Origin: Spinellus fusiger
Lineage: Eukaryota; Mucoromycota; Mucoromycetes; Mucorales; Phycomycetaceae
Direction of reading: 5' to 3'
DNA length: 64,000 nucleotides
Assembly (NCBI GenBank): GCA_025094145.1
Contig: JALLLS010000112.1
Coordinates: forward strand, 1-64,000
Shown: piece by piece, positions 27,261-37,965 of the stretch
How the letters are laid out: every line of letters starts with the position of its first letter
How positions within the stretch are numbered: the stretch's first letter is position 1
Made by a program: the position numbers and the translations under genes
The notes under the pieces: model-generated
Database searches by the model: none
What the model was told of the DNA's origin: nothing
The model's input: only the letters and a program-made list of their open reading frames with translations

Positions 27261-28533
27261 CAGTCACACTCAATTGAATTTAATACTTGCCTAAAATTTA
27301 ATTAAAAAAATCCTTATTTTTTTTGCATAGAACTCTTTTTCTTTCTAGATATTATTAATGCAATACAATATTTCAGATAGATATTCAGAAACACACATTT
27401 GTAGAGAATATGAAAAAGGGAAAAGATAGAAGATGATGGGGTATATATTACCTGTTGAAGGCTGGATTGAAGTTGACTGTCATTGAAAGTATAGTTGGGA
27501 TGAGAAACCTAAAAAAAAAGTGAATGAAAGGGAACTTGGACATCTAGAAAAAGTCATTAGAAAGGGTCCATTTGATTCATATAATCAACTGAAATTGGGA
27601 ATATTGAAGTTTGAGGTGGATGTATATAGAAACACCATTACAGTTACTGCAATCAGTTAGGATTCGGATCTTTTTCTCTAGCTCACAAGCCAGCCTTAAC
27701 TGAAAAACACACGAAGAAACGACTTTTTTGGGCAAAGGAACATCTCAATTGGAAAAATAACCAGTAGTGAGGTGTTATATGGTATGATGAGTCCAGGTAC
27801 ATCATAAGATAGAATAATGAAGATGTCTATCTCGTCAGGAAAGTTGGAGAAAATCATGATCCTAATCATATTGTTCCAACAACGAAGTTTAGTGGTGGAG
27901 TCATGTTTTGGAGCTGTTCTTGGGTGAGTATAATTGGTCCATTAGTCTTTGTTGATAGCACTGTAAACTAAGACAAATACATCGACATTCTGGTTGGTGA
28001 GTTCCATATTTGGTTCATTAAATTACATCAGAAAGGAGAACAGTGAGTTTCTGTTACAAGATGGTGCTAGCTGCTACACAGGTGACTATACTAGAGGGTG
28101 AAAAGACACACATCAAATCAGGGGATTTGATTACTAGCCGGTACAAAGTCCTGAATTGAACTCAATTGAATACGTCTGCTGGGCCTTGGAGAGACGAATT
28201 GAAGAAAGAAAGGCATCTATTACCTAATGTTGAAAGTTTGAAGGCTCTACTTGCAGAGGAGTGGGAGAGGGTTGGTGTTGAACTTGCACAACAATTAGTT
28301 CTGAGTATGACAGATAGATGCCAGGCTGTAATTGATGCCAAAGGAGGCCATACAAAATATTAACTGTATTATTATTTTTCTATTTTTGATAAATAAAGAT
28401 GTTGAACTTTAGTGTGTGAAAGTTTGAAGCTTCTAGATCAGATGTGGAGTGTTTTATTTAATGTTAAACATGTCCTATCTATTTTGTTCTAAAATTTATT
28501 TTCAAAAGTATTCAATCCAATTGGGTGTGGCTG
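27261..28533 (+). mobile_element. Tc1/mariner element, decayed copy E2
   Basis: A plus-strand relative of E1, 1273 bp, with terminal repeats beginning CAGTCACACTCAATTGAAT and ending CCAATTGGGTGTGGCTG. TA is present on both sides (27259-27260, 28534-28535). The transposase is heavily mutated except for a 220-bp block at 28145-28364 that is base-for-base the same as in E1. The left arm of the large palindrome begins inside this element at about 28030. Confidence 0.85.
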
Positions 28534-29378
28534 TATTAACACTTTCTTGAACGTGTATGTTAATCCTAATTATATACCCAATAACCTTTTTTGAGTAAAC
28601 TATCTTCAAAATAGATATACAGGCTGTTGTGGATATGACCATTTGCACAAAAGTTATTGTAGCTGTCCAAATAATGATAGATACCAAACATAAAGTAGAG
28701 ACATTGTGATAAGACCAAAAAATAGTGGTTTATTGCAGAGAATTGGTGAGATGAATCAGTCATATGATTTACATACTCTTTTTTCTGTAGGACAGCTAGG
28801 TTGGAGTACAAATATGTTTAGTCAATGACCAAAATGTAATAAAAAAAATAGCTACACAATCAATGGTATGGAGTGAAGCATCTATGATAAGCCGAAGCGT
28901 ATTTGAATGCAGTGGATAGATCTTTTAAAGATAGTATAAGAGTACAATATCCTGTATTAGAATGTGCGCCTTTTGGTGGTGATCTAAGCCAAGTTTTTAT
29001 ATTTGTAGTAACAATTGGAGTAGAATAAAGGTATAAAAGAACGAGAAAGTAGTTGAATAAAAAATAGTAGAGTTAATCATACGTTGACTAAACAAATACT
29101 TTTGAACCCAAGAAGCCATTTAAAACACTATCGCATCAATATATGATACATAGTATCTGACATTATTAAATGCTATTATTACGAATAAACTATTTATTTT
29201 CTCTATTACTGTATTTCTATCTATTTCTCTGAACCCAGAAAAGATTCGGACCTTCTGGTTCATTCCCATCTTTCTCCTCCCCAGTTATCGCTGGAGCCTC
29301 GGTCGACTAACTGACAGAAATCCATGATACATGTAAACTATATAAAGAATAAAAAATTGTGTCTTATTGGAGTTTGTC

Positions 29379-29537
29379 ATGCAAAAGACATTAATGTCAG
29401 CAGGAAGTACAGAATACCAAGAATATATCCGTTCTTCTGTGGAGTTCAGATTGCCACAGAAGAATATTCTTAAAGATTTAGACAATACTGAGAAAACAAA
29501 TATATCAGCTGCAATAGTAAAAGAAATCATAGATTAA
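29379..29537 (+). CDS. Doubtful 52-residue ORF in left palindrome arm
   Basis: An ATG-initiated frame beginning MQKTLMSAGSTEYQEYIRS and ending with TAA. Its composition (charged, amphipathic, varied codons) looks more coding-like than its surroundings. The opposite strand also has an 81-codon ORF here, so one of the two is a shadow. Higher-GC sequence about 29230-29310 upstream could be another exon, but I found no convincing splice link. Mirrored at 30617-30775. Confidence 0.25.
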   Translation: MQKTLMSAGSTEYQEYIRSSVEFRLPQKNILKDLDNTEKTNISAAIVKEIID

Positions 29538-30616
29538 TAGCAGTTTCAAAGTAAGGATGAATTAAGAATGTTCTATTACATTCTGTATCTATAGTCCAAT
29601 ATTTGTCCCATCTGTGCTAATTCTAAAGAGTATTTTTTTTATTAAGATATTTATCAGATTTTGAATTAGTCACAATAAAAGCCTTGCAAATCACTGATAG
29701 GCACATCATTATAAGTGTCATATGTTCTACTCTTAAGCGTTTCATTAACCAAAAGTCACTCTCAGGCTCGTTTTCGTGATTATCCGACAAGTAGTATAAG
29801 AATAGAGACTAGAAGCTGTCTTAATCTTAAATTGAGATTGTATAAAAAATGTGTACACTATTTTAAAAAATGATTGGGATAAATTTTTAAAAATGATTGG
29901 GACATTTGTCGTAAGACTATTTCCAAAAATGGATATTCTCTATTTGTATCGCAGAACAACCAAAAGAGGAGGGTTACTACATGTGTCAGGGACGCGCAAG
30001 CAATACAACTCATTATATCATTAAATGTATACATCACATAATAACTTTATTCATTCAATTGTATATATCTTTTATGATTATTTTCTTATGCTGTTCTACT
30101 GCTATAAGCTATAATATAAGCTATAAGTTTGATGGTATAATGAGTTGTATTGCTTGCGCGTCCCTGACACATGTAGTAACCCTCCTCTTTTGGTTGTTCT
30201 GCGATACAAATAGAGAATATCCATTTTTGGAAATAGTCTTACGACAAATGTCCCAATCATTTTTAAAAATTTATCCCAATCATTTTTTAAAATAGTGTAC
30301 ACATTTTTTATACAATCTCAATTTAAGATTAAGACAGCTTCTAGTCTCTATTCTTATACTACTTGTCGGATAATCACGAAAACGAGCCTGAGAGTGACTT
30401 TTGGTTAATGAAACGCTTAAGAGTAGAACATATGACACTTATAATGATGTGCCTATCAGTGATTTGCAAGGCTTTTATTGTGACTAATTCAAAATCTGAT
30501 AAATATCTTAATAAAAAAAAATACTCTTTAGAATTAGCACAGATGGGACAAATATTGGACTATAGATACAGAATGTAATAGAACATTCTTAATTCATCCT
30601 TACTTTGAAACTGCTA

Positions 30617-30775
30617 TTAATCTATGATTTCTTTTACTATTGCAGCTGATATATTTGTTTTCTCAGTATTGTCTAAATCTTTAAGAATATTCTTCTGTGG
30701 CAATCTGAACTCCACAGAAGAACGGATATATTCTTGGTATTCTGTACTTCCTGCTGACATTAATGTCTTTTGCAT
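30617..30775 (-). CDS. Mirror copy of the doubtful 52-residue ORF
   Basis: The reverse-complement copy in the right palindrome arm of the ORF at 29379-29537, with the same sequence. If the palindrome is real, this is a second copy; if it is an assembly fold-back, it does not exist separately. Confidence 0.2.
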   Translation of the reverse strand: MQKTLMSAGSTEYQEYIRSSVEFRLPQKNILKDLDNTEKTNISAAIVKEIID

Positions 30776-31620
30776 GACAAACTCCAATAAGACACAATTT
30801 TTTATTCTTTATATAGTTTACATGTATCATGGATTTCTGTCAGTTAGTCGACCGAGGCTCCAGCGATAACTGGGGAGGAGAAAGATGGGAATGAACCAGA
30901 AGGTCCGAATCTTTTCTGGGTTCAGAGAAATAGATAGAAATACAGTAATAGAGAAAATAAATAGTTTATTCGTAATAATAGCATTTAATAATGTCAGATA
31001 CTATGTATCATATATTGATGCGATAGTGTTTTAAATGGCTTCTTGGGTTCAAAAGTATTTGTTTAGTCAACGTATGATTAACTCTACTATTTTTTATTCA
31101 ACTACTTTCTCGTTCTTTTATACCTTTATTCTACTCCAATTGTTACTACAAATATAAAAACTTGGCTTAGATCACCACCAAAAGGCGCACATTCTAATAC
31201 AGGATATTGTACTCTTATACTATCTTTAAAAGATCTATCCACTGCATTCAAATACGCTTCGGCTTATCATAGATGCTTCACTCCATACCATTGATTGTGT
31301 AGCTATTTTTTTTATTACATTTTGGTCATTGACTAAACATATTTGTACTCCAACCTAGCTGTCCTACAGAAAAAAGAGTATGTAAATCATATGACTGATT
31401 CATCTCACCAATTCTCTGCAATAAACCACTATTTTTTGGTCTTATCACAATGTCTCTACTTTATGTTTGGTATCTATCATTATTTGGACAGCTACAATAA
31501 CTTTTGTGCAAATGGTCATATCCACAACAGCCTGTATATCTATTTTGAAGATAGTTTACTCAAAAAAGGTTATTGGGTATATAATTAGGATTAACATACA
31601 CGTTCAAGAAAGTGTTAATA

Positions 31621-32124
31621 CAGCCACACCCAATTGGATTGAATACTTTTGAAAATAAATTTTAGAACAAAATAGATAGGACATGTTTAACATTAAATAA
31701 AACACTCCACATCTGATCTAGAAGCTTCAAACTTTCACACACTAAAGTTCAACATCTTTATTTATCAAAAATAGAAAAATAATAATACAGTTAATATTTT
31801 GTATGGCCTCCTTTGGCATCAATTACAGCCTGGCATCTATCTGTCATACTCAGAACTAATTGTTGTGCAAGTTCAACACCAACCCTCTCCCACTCCTCTG
31901 CAAGTAGAGCCTTCAAACTTTCAACATTAGGTAATAGATGCCTTTCTTTCTTCAATTCGTCTCTCCAAGGCCCAGCAGACGTATTCAATTGAGTTCAATT
32001 CAGGACTTTGTACCGGCTAGTAATCAAATCCCCTGATTTGATGTGTGTCTTTTCACCCTCTAGTATAGTCACCTGTGTAGCAGCTAGCACCATCTTGTAA
32101 CAGAAACTCACTGTTCTCCTTTCT
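31621..32124 (-). mobile_element. Truncated Tc1/mariner copy E3
   Basis: The right-arm mirror of the 3' end of E2, starting with the terminal repeat CAGCCACACCCAATTGGAT next to TA at 31619-31620. It is cut at 32124 where the palindrome ends. About 35 bp of weak similarity to the same transposase region continues beyond the break. Confidence 0.85.
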
Positions 32125-32349
32125 CGTTCAACTCCATGAACCATGACAGAAAATTTTAAGCTAATAAACACCCCATTACTCTCTTTCTTCAGGCTTATTA
32201 TAAGCTCTAGAGTTTCTAGTTGAGGATTCTGCCTTTAACATTTGAGATTGATGAATGGAATATGATTCTGTGGTAAAAAGAAGAATCATGTTTAAAATTG
32301 TATAAATTATAGAGTCGTATATTTACTAATTTTGTGTGATTGTATTAAG

Positions 32350-32830
32350 AGAAACCAACTTCCATAGACTCGATTAATTCTCTCATATAAACCCTGGAGT
32401 TAGCTACCGCCTACAAGAGGACAATACTATATCTTATAAAGGCAAAAAAAAACTAGAAGAAACTAGAGAATGGAAGGCAGTAAAGAGTGTGGAAACTCTT
32501 CCTTATTGGACCTCACAAAGATCCGATCTCAATCCAATTGAGCATCTATGGGCCCACCTCAAGAAGGTTATTAGGAAGGACAAGATGGTTTATACCGCCA
32601 AGAAAAAGTTGGAGGCGGCCCTGATGCTTGAATGGGGTAGAATATCAAAGGCATTAGACGCCCTCATTGTCAGCATGGAGCAGAGATGACAGGCAATGAT
32701 AGATACCAAAAACTGATATTGCTTACTAAGCGACCTACAAACAAAACTTTTTTATATCTTATAAACACTATTCCATGTATCTATTGAGAGTTCTATGTCT
32801 TTATCTAATGCATTCATAAAGTTATAACAC
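32350..32830 (+). mobile_element. 3' fragment of a second Tc1-like family (E4)
   Basis: A plus-strand fragment matching element E6 on the other strand. It retains the end of the catalytic domain (LQEDN, then DLNPIEHLWAHLKK) and a C-terminal block starting at 32489 that is nearly identical to E6. The 3' terminus reads GTTATAACAC next to TA (32831-32832), matching the E6 end. The 5' half of the element is missing. Confidence 0.8.
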
Positions 32831-33080
32831 TATTAAGAAAAGTATGAATATAAAAAAAGAAATCTGCACTTGAAAATGACCGGCTACTTGTTGAGGATCA
32901 CTTTATTTTCAAATGAGTTGTTTTCTTTATTACTATATTATCCATTGTAAATACAGAGGTCTCTTATTAGTCTATTACCTTGACACTATATTAGACAGTA
33001 AAGTAGTATTGATCAAGTCACAGTCTAATTCTTATGTTTGATAATGAAGACATTCAGATACACTATTTTATAAGGAAAAC

Positions 33081-34046
33081 TTAGTTTGTTTCATCAGCTT
33101 GTAGAAGGCGGGCTTGATAAGTAGATTGATCCTGTTCATGCTTAATCTCTTCATTGTCTGGAGTGGTTTGTGGCTCTTCCTTCAAGTTTTCCAAATCATC
33201 TTCCTTGGTACTTATGCATACACTCTCTTTATTTTTTATGGACTCAAGAGTGCCGTTTTCCCTGAACCTCTTCAAGATAATGCAAACAGTATTTTGGCTA
33301 GTGCCAACCATGGCAGCTATCTTCTTTTGGCTGAGTCCATTGTTAATATGTTCATGTATAATAGTGTTGTACATGTCTTCATCAACACGTCTCCCTATTT
33401 TAAAATTTTTATGGGGAAATCCAGTACTAAGTGTATGTTTTATCAAAATATTGCTAACAGTCTTTTGGCAAACACCAACCATGGCAGCTATCATCCTTTG
33501 GTTGAGTCCATTGACCTTGTGTTCGTGTACAATAGTGTTGCGCATGTCTTCATCAACACGTTTCCCCATTTTATAAGTCTTAAAGGGAATTCCAGTACTA
33601 AGTGTATTTTTCTTCAATATTTTACCAACAGTTGAATGGCTAGTGCCAACCATAACGGCTATCTTTTCTTGACTAAGTCCATTGACCTTATTCTCATGTA
33701 CAACAGCGTTGCGCATGTCTTCATCAATAGGTTTTCCCTTTTTACGAGCCTTATGAGGAATTCCAGTACTAAGTGTATGTTTCCTTAATATTTTACCAAC
33801 AGTCACTTGGCTGGTGCCAACCATATCAGCTATCTTCTTTTGGCTGAGTCCATTGTTAATGTGTTCATTTACAATAGTGTTGCGCATGTCTTCATCAACA
33901 CGTCTCGCCTTTCCTACGAGTTTTATGGGAAACTCCAGTACTGAGTATTTCTTCAGTGATGTCTGTTTGCTCAATAGCAATTGTTTGCTTATTAGAAGCT
34001 GTTTGCTCATAGCAGCCGTTTGTTTGATGAGTGAAGTGGTAAGCAT
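33081..34046 (-). CDS. Protein of four tandem helix-turn-helix repeats
   Basis: An uninterrupted frame of 321 residues from the first ATG (34046) to TAA at 33081-33083; a stop lies upstream in frame. Four repeats of exactly 57 residues begin near 47, 104, 161 and 218. Each has VDEDM (IDEDM in repeat 2) at 50, 107, 164 and 221, followed by a helix-turn-helix of the type GLSQKKIADMVGTSQVTV and a linker such as KHTLSTGIPHK. The fourth ends like a transposase domain (ILKRFRENGTLESIKNK). The N-terminus is a short SKQLL-rich region. The C-terminus is acidic (EDDLENLKEEPQTTPDNEE). The repeats resemble the DNA-binding domain of Tc1/mariner-type transposases, but there is no catalytic DDE region. It lies between Tc1 fragments, yet all 966 bases stay open while its neighbours are riddled with stops. 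A multi-site DNA-binding protein is the natural inference. Confidence 0.7.
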   Translation of the reverse strand: MLTTSLIKQTAAMSKQLLISKQLLLSKQTSLKKYSVLEFPIKLVGKARRVDEDMRNTIVNEHINNGLSQKKIADMVGTSQVTVGKILRKHTLSTGIPHKARKKGKPIDEDMRNAVVHENKVNGLSQEKIAVMVGTSHSTVGKILKKNTLSTGIPFKTYKMGKRVDEDMRNTIVHEHKVNGLNQRMIAAMVGVCQKTVSNILIKHTLSTGFPHKNFKIGRRVDEDMYNTIIHEHINNGLSQKKIAAMVGTSQNTVCIILKRFRENGTLESIKNKESVCISTKEDDLENLKEEPQTTPDNEEIKHEQDQSTYQARLLQADETN

Positions 34047-34689
34047 TAAGGAAGATGTCGAATACACTGTAGTTTGGATAAATTATTATTCGGGAAATGA
34101 AAATATGACTGTGATATACACAGAGTAGTTAGGATTTTCACTGCTTAGATATTCTTCCCTTCTCTTCATTAGAATAAAGCAATCCAGCTACACTAAGTCA
34201 TTCGCAAGGAAAAGTTCGGCTATTTGACTCTCTACATAGAAAAACCTTTTTATGAATATTATTGAAGGAATGATATATATATCTATATATCATCAGCTAA
34301 TAAATGTCTTTGATTCTATCCATCCTACTATTATAGTGGCTTTGATGTGATTAAAAATATAACACGACTCTGTACAGGCACAGTGATATAGATCTTGGAC
34401 TTATTTATTTATAAATAATAAACGCTATTTGTTATTTATATTTATAACTTATAATAAGTCTAATGTCTATCTAAAGAAGACTATTCTAAATTTGAAAATC
34501 CTTATAATTTGTTTTCCTCTCAGTTTAGTATAGCAATTGGCACTATGTTCTTGAAATATATAATCCCGTACAACAAATGAGTAGATGGCGAACCCATTTT
34601 TATTTTTTATTCTTTAATAATAATATAGAGGTCTTTTCTTCTTTTATAACGTAGTCAAAAAATAACTTCAAGCAATAGAAACCAGTTAA
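34047..34689. other. Intergenic, AT-rich
   Basis: Upstream region of the helix-turn-helix repeat gene. I see no further gene, terminal repeat or clear core promoter; a run of TATATATC near 34280 is the only TATA-like tract. Confidence 0.4.
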
Positions 34690-35160
34690 CTCTTAGCCAA
34701 GAACATGAAGATAGTCTCATCATAAGAAAAGAGCATGATATATTTATTAGAGGTCAGATCATAGGACAATGGAAAAGACATGCTATTTATCAAGGGATTA
34801 CTGACGATCTTGACATTTCAAAGAGCACAGTGGGCAATATCGTCCTATTGTATAAAAACAAAGTCATAAATCAACCTAAACTGCGTACAGGAAGACCTGA
34901 AAAGGTGTCATCTACTTCAAAACTGGTAGTAGTCTTGTCTATTCGTAGAAACTCTATACAAACAATTGCATATCATTTGAAAATAATGAATGACGCAGGC
35001 GTGAATGTTTTCCATAGGATATTTCTAAAACATATGAATAAACTCGGGTTTTTTCATGTTCACTATCGAGGAAACATAGTATAACACTTAATCACAGAAA
35101 TAACCAATGCAAAACAGCTTGAACGATGCTTGCGTAGTGAATAGGAGAAGATTCCAAATG
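34690..35160 (+). mobile_element. N-terminal Tc1-like transposase fragment (E7)
   Basis: The plus-strand frame reads through a transposase helix-turn-helix (ITDDLDISKSTVGNIVLLY) and a GRPEK-type hook (LRTGRPEKVSS), then continues to HMNKLGFFHVHYRG before stopping at about 35083. The order is that of the paired DNA-binding domain of Tc1/mariner proteins. The DDE catalytic part is absent and no terminal repeats were found, so this is a truncated relic of a family different from its neighbours. Confidence 0.65.
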
Positions 35161-35421
35161 GATTTCTGGAAAGTTTAGTGGATAGTATGCCAAGGAGATG
35201 CTCCGCTGTGATAAAGAATGAAAGTTTTGCTAAAAGTTACTAAGCAATATCTTTATAATAAAAAAATGTAGACAATCATTTAAAGAACAACTATTCTAAA
35301 TATTGTGCTATTCCGTGAACTTTTTATTATGAACATCTTTGACTGATAAGGTGACCCGACAAATGTAATCGATAGTTTTAAATTCATATTTCCTTTTTTG
35401 GATTCATACTTTATCTTAATA

Positions 35422-36781
35422 CAGTGACTTTCAATAAAACAAGGAAGATTTCAAATTCAAACCATAATTTTACCCTTGAAATCTTTTTTATATTAAACAT
35501 TCTTCATTTATCGCTTTTCCACTCTAATGTCTACCACATCTAACACCACCGAACAAACCAAAAAACCTCTTGGAAACAGGAAAAATAAATGGTGACTACT
35601 ATAATCATTGTCTCATTGATTAAGAGGCCACTGTCAATGGGACCAGCCAGGTTGCCAATTCTGCTAGGTTTGGAGTTTGTCAGCAGTCTGTTTCCCTTAT
35701 CGTAAAGAAATACAAGGAAACTGGTTGCTTCAAGGCCAAGAAGAGAATTGGGTGCAATTCCATTCTTAGTGAGAGGGACGAGAGAGAGGTCGATCGCGAA
35801 GTGGGAAGGGATTCATTCCAGACAATGGATCAGTTTCACAAGTAGATGACCACCCAAGTGTCCATGAACACTTTTGGAAAAATGATGAAGAGGTTTGGCC
35901 TGTTTTATTGCAGGGCGGTTAAGAAACCTTCTCTCACTATTAAGCACGAGAAGTTGAGACTTGCTTGGGCTAAGGCTCACCTCCATTGGACTGAGGAAGA
36001 CTGCAAGACAGTCATCTGGTCCAACGAGTCAAAGTACCAACTGATGAGAACCAATAACTGCAACAGAGTGGTGCAAAGAAAAGAGTAGGAGCTTCCCCAA
36101 AAAATATCAAGCCAACAATGAAGTTTGGTGGTGTTAGTGTGATGGTGTGGGGTTCTTTCTCTCGTGAAGGTGTTGGAAGGTTAGCACCTGTGACGGGCAG
36201 TATTGACAGTAGAAGATACATTGAGATTTTAATGAAGAATTACTGCCCTGAGCTGGCTCGACTCAAGGCAATTAATCCAGTGGTATGTTATGTTCTTTAA
36301 GAGGACAATGCCAACTGCCACAAGAGTAGAGAGTCCGGGTTGTAGAAGGCACAGGAGAGCATTGCCACTATGGAGGGATGGCCCTCACAAAACCCCGACC
36401 TCAACCCCATAGAGCATTTGTGAGAGGAGCTTGACAGGGCAATAAGAAAAAGGATGACCCCAACAAGTACTCTTCAAGATTTGGAGGTGCTCTTGTTAGA
36501 TGAATGGGAGAATATTCCCAGGGACACCAGACACCCTTATTGCCAGCATGGGGCGGAGATGCAAGGCTGTCATTGAGGCCAAGGGTGGAAGCACCAAATA
36601 TTAAAGGTTTCCACCCAATAAATTTGTATATATTATCCTTTTAACCTTCTTTATACTTCATCCAATTTTCAAGTCTCTACTGTGTGTTTAGTGTGTGTTT
36701 TTATGACGAAGAATAAGGATTTCCTATTACAGAAGCATACCGGAAAATGAAAAATCTTCCTTATTATTTTGAAAGCCACTG
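35422..36781 (+). mobile_element. Tc1/mariner element E5, inactivated
   Basis: A 1360-bp element with inverted ends CAGTGACTTTCAATAAAAC and, at the right, ...GTTTTGAAAGCCACTG-like sequence, flanked by TA at 35420-35421 and 36782-36783. The plus-strand transposase is broken by several stops. The catalytic positions are visible: the first Asp is changed to Asn (WSNESKY), the second is in EDNANCH, and the Glu is in PDLNPIEHL, 35 residues on. The family motif KFGGVSVMVWGSF lies at 36121-36159. The right TA is also where element E6 begins. Confidence 0.85.
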
Positions 36782-36783
36782 TA

Positions 36784-37965
36784 GTGTTATAACCATGAAT
36801 TCATTAGCTAAAGACATAAAGCTTTCAATAGATACATAGAAGAGTATTTATAAGACAACAAGAAAGCTTTATTGCAAGGCCACTTAATAGCCACTATGGC
36901 CACCCTTGGAATCAATGACGGCCTGTCATCTCTGCTCCGTGCTGACAATGAGGGCGTCTAATGCCTTTGATATTCTACCCCATTCCAGCATCAGGGCCGC
37001 CTCCAACTTTTTCTTGGCGGTATAAACCATCTTGTCCTTCCTAATAACCTTCTTGAGGTGGGCCCATAGATGCTCAATTAGATTGAGATCGGGTCTTTGT
37101 GAGGTCCAATAAGGAAGAGTTTTCACACTCTTGACTGCCTTCCATTCTCTAGTTTCCTTGCTCGTATGGGGTCTAACATTGCCCTCCTGTAGGTGGTAAC
37201 TGACTCCAGGGTTTAGGAGAGAGAGAATTACTTGAGTTTATGGTAGTAGACTTCTCCCAAGACATTGATGTACTTGGCGGAGTGTATCCTACCCTCCACT
37301 ACGATCCATCTCTCAACACACTCCTCACTGAAACAGCCCCATACCATCACTCCACCACTTCCAAACTTCCTCATTTCTAGGACATTCTTGGGATCAAAAG
37401 CCTTGCTACACTAACTGATGACTTTTGACCCTCTACCATAGCTCATCAGTTCCACTCTGGACTCATCGGACCAGACAACCCCTTGCCCCTGCTCATGGGT
37501 CCAACCAACGTGCTCACAGGCCCACTGGAGTCTTACACCCATATGTTTCTTGGTGAGAAGAAGCTTCACCACTGGACTAAAAGAGTGGAAGCCCATTTCA
37601 TCAAGGTACCTTTTCAGAGTCTTGTCTGATACCTTGGTGGCCATGCTTGCCCTAAGGGCTTTCTTGGTCTAATGAGAATCACTGACCACTGTTCTTCTCA
37701 ACCATCTGAGAGCCCTGTCGTCCAACTTTCTCTTGTGGCCACTCTTGGGATAAGGCGCCACTAATCCTGTTTCCTTGTAGTGCTTCACTGTGCCTCTCAC
37801 AGTAGAATCAGGCACGTTAAACATGCGAGATGCTTTGGCTTGGGTGGTGTTCATGTTCAGCACCTCATGCAAGATAGCTGTACGAGTCTCAAAGCTGATC
37901 TATTTCCTATAAATATCAGGGGTCTTGGTTAAGATGCTCATGGTGTTGAATGAGTTAGATATTAT
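36784..37965 (-). mobile_element. Tc1-like element E6, inactivated
   Basis: Minus-strand element abutting E5 at its TA. The transposase frame opens with ATG at about 37940 and shows a helix-turn-helix (ASRMFNVPDSTVRGTVKHY), the first Asp in WSDESRVELM, and the Glu in PDLNLIEHLWAHL. The second Asp is replaced by Gly (QEGNVRPH), and five or more in-frame stops are present. The left end GTGTTATAAC matches fragment E4. I could not find the matching right terminal repeat, so the right boundary is approximate. Confidence 0.8.

Larger units (their letters stand above)
28030..32124. repeat. Large palindrome, 2-kb inverted duplication
   Basis: The left arm 28030-30021 is the reverse complement of the right arm 30132-32124, around a 110-bp centre. 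All stretches I compared are identical except one length difference in a T-run (T8 at 29633-29640 against A9 on the other side) and a mismatch near the inner tips. The arms hold the 3' part of a Tc1 copy plus about 1.5 kb of other DNA. Outside 28030 and 32124 the sequences stop matching as a mirror, so the duplication boundary lies within the transposon. Confidence 0.9.

Noticed and set aside
33114..34128. Plus-strand ORFs opposite the helix-turn-helix repeat gene
   Set aside because: Their own repeats are just the antisense of the 171-bp repeats; composition is hydrophobic and unlike any family.
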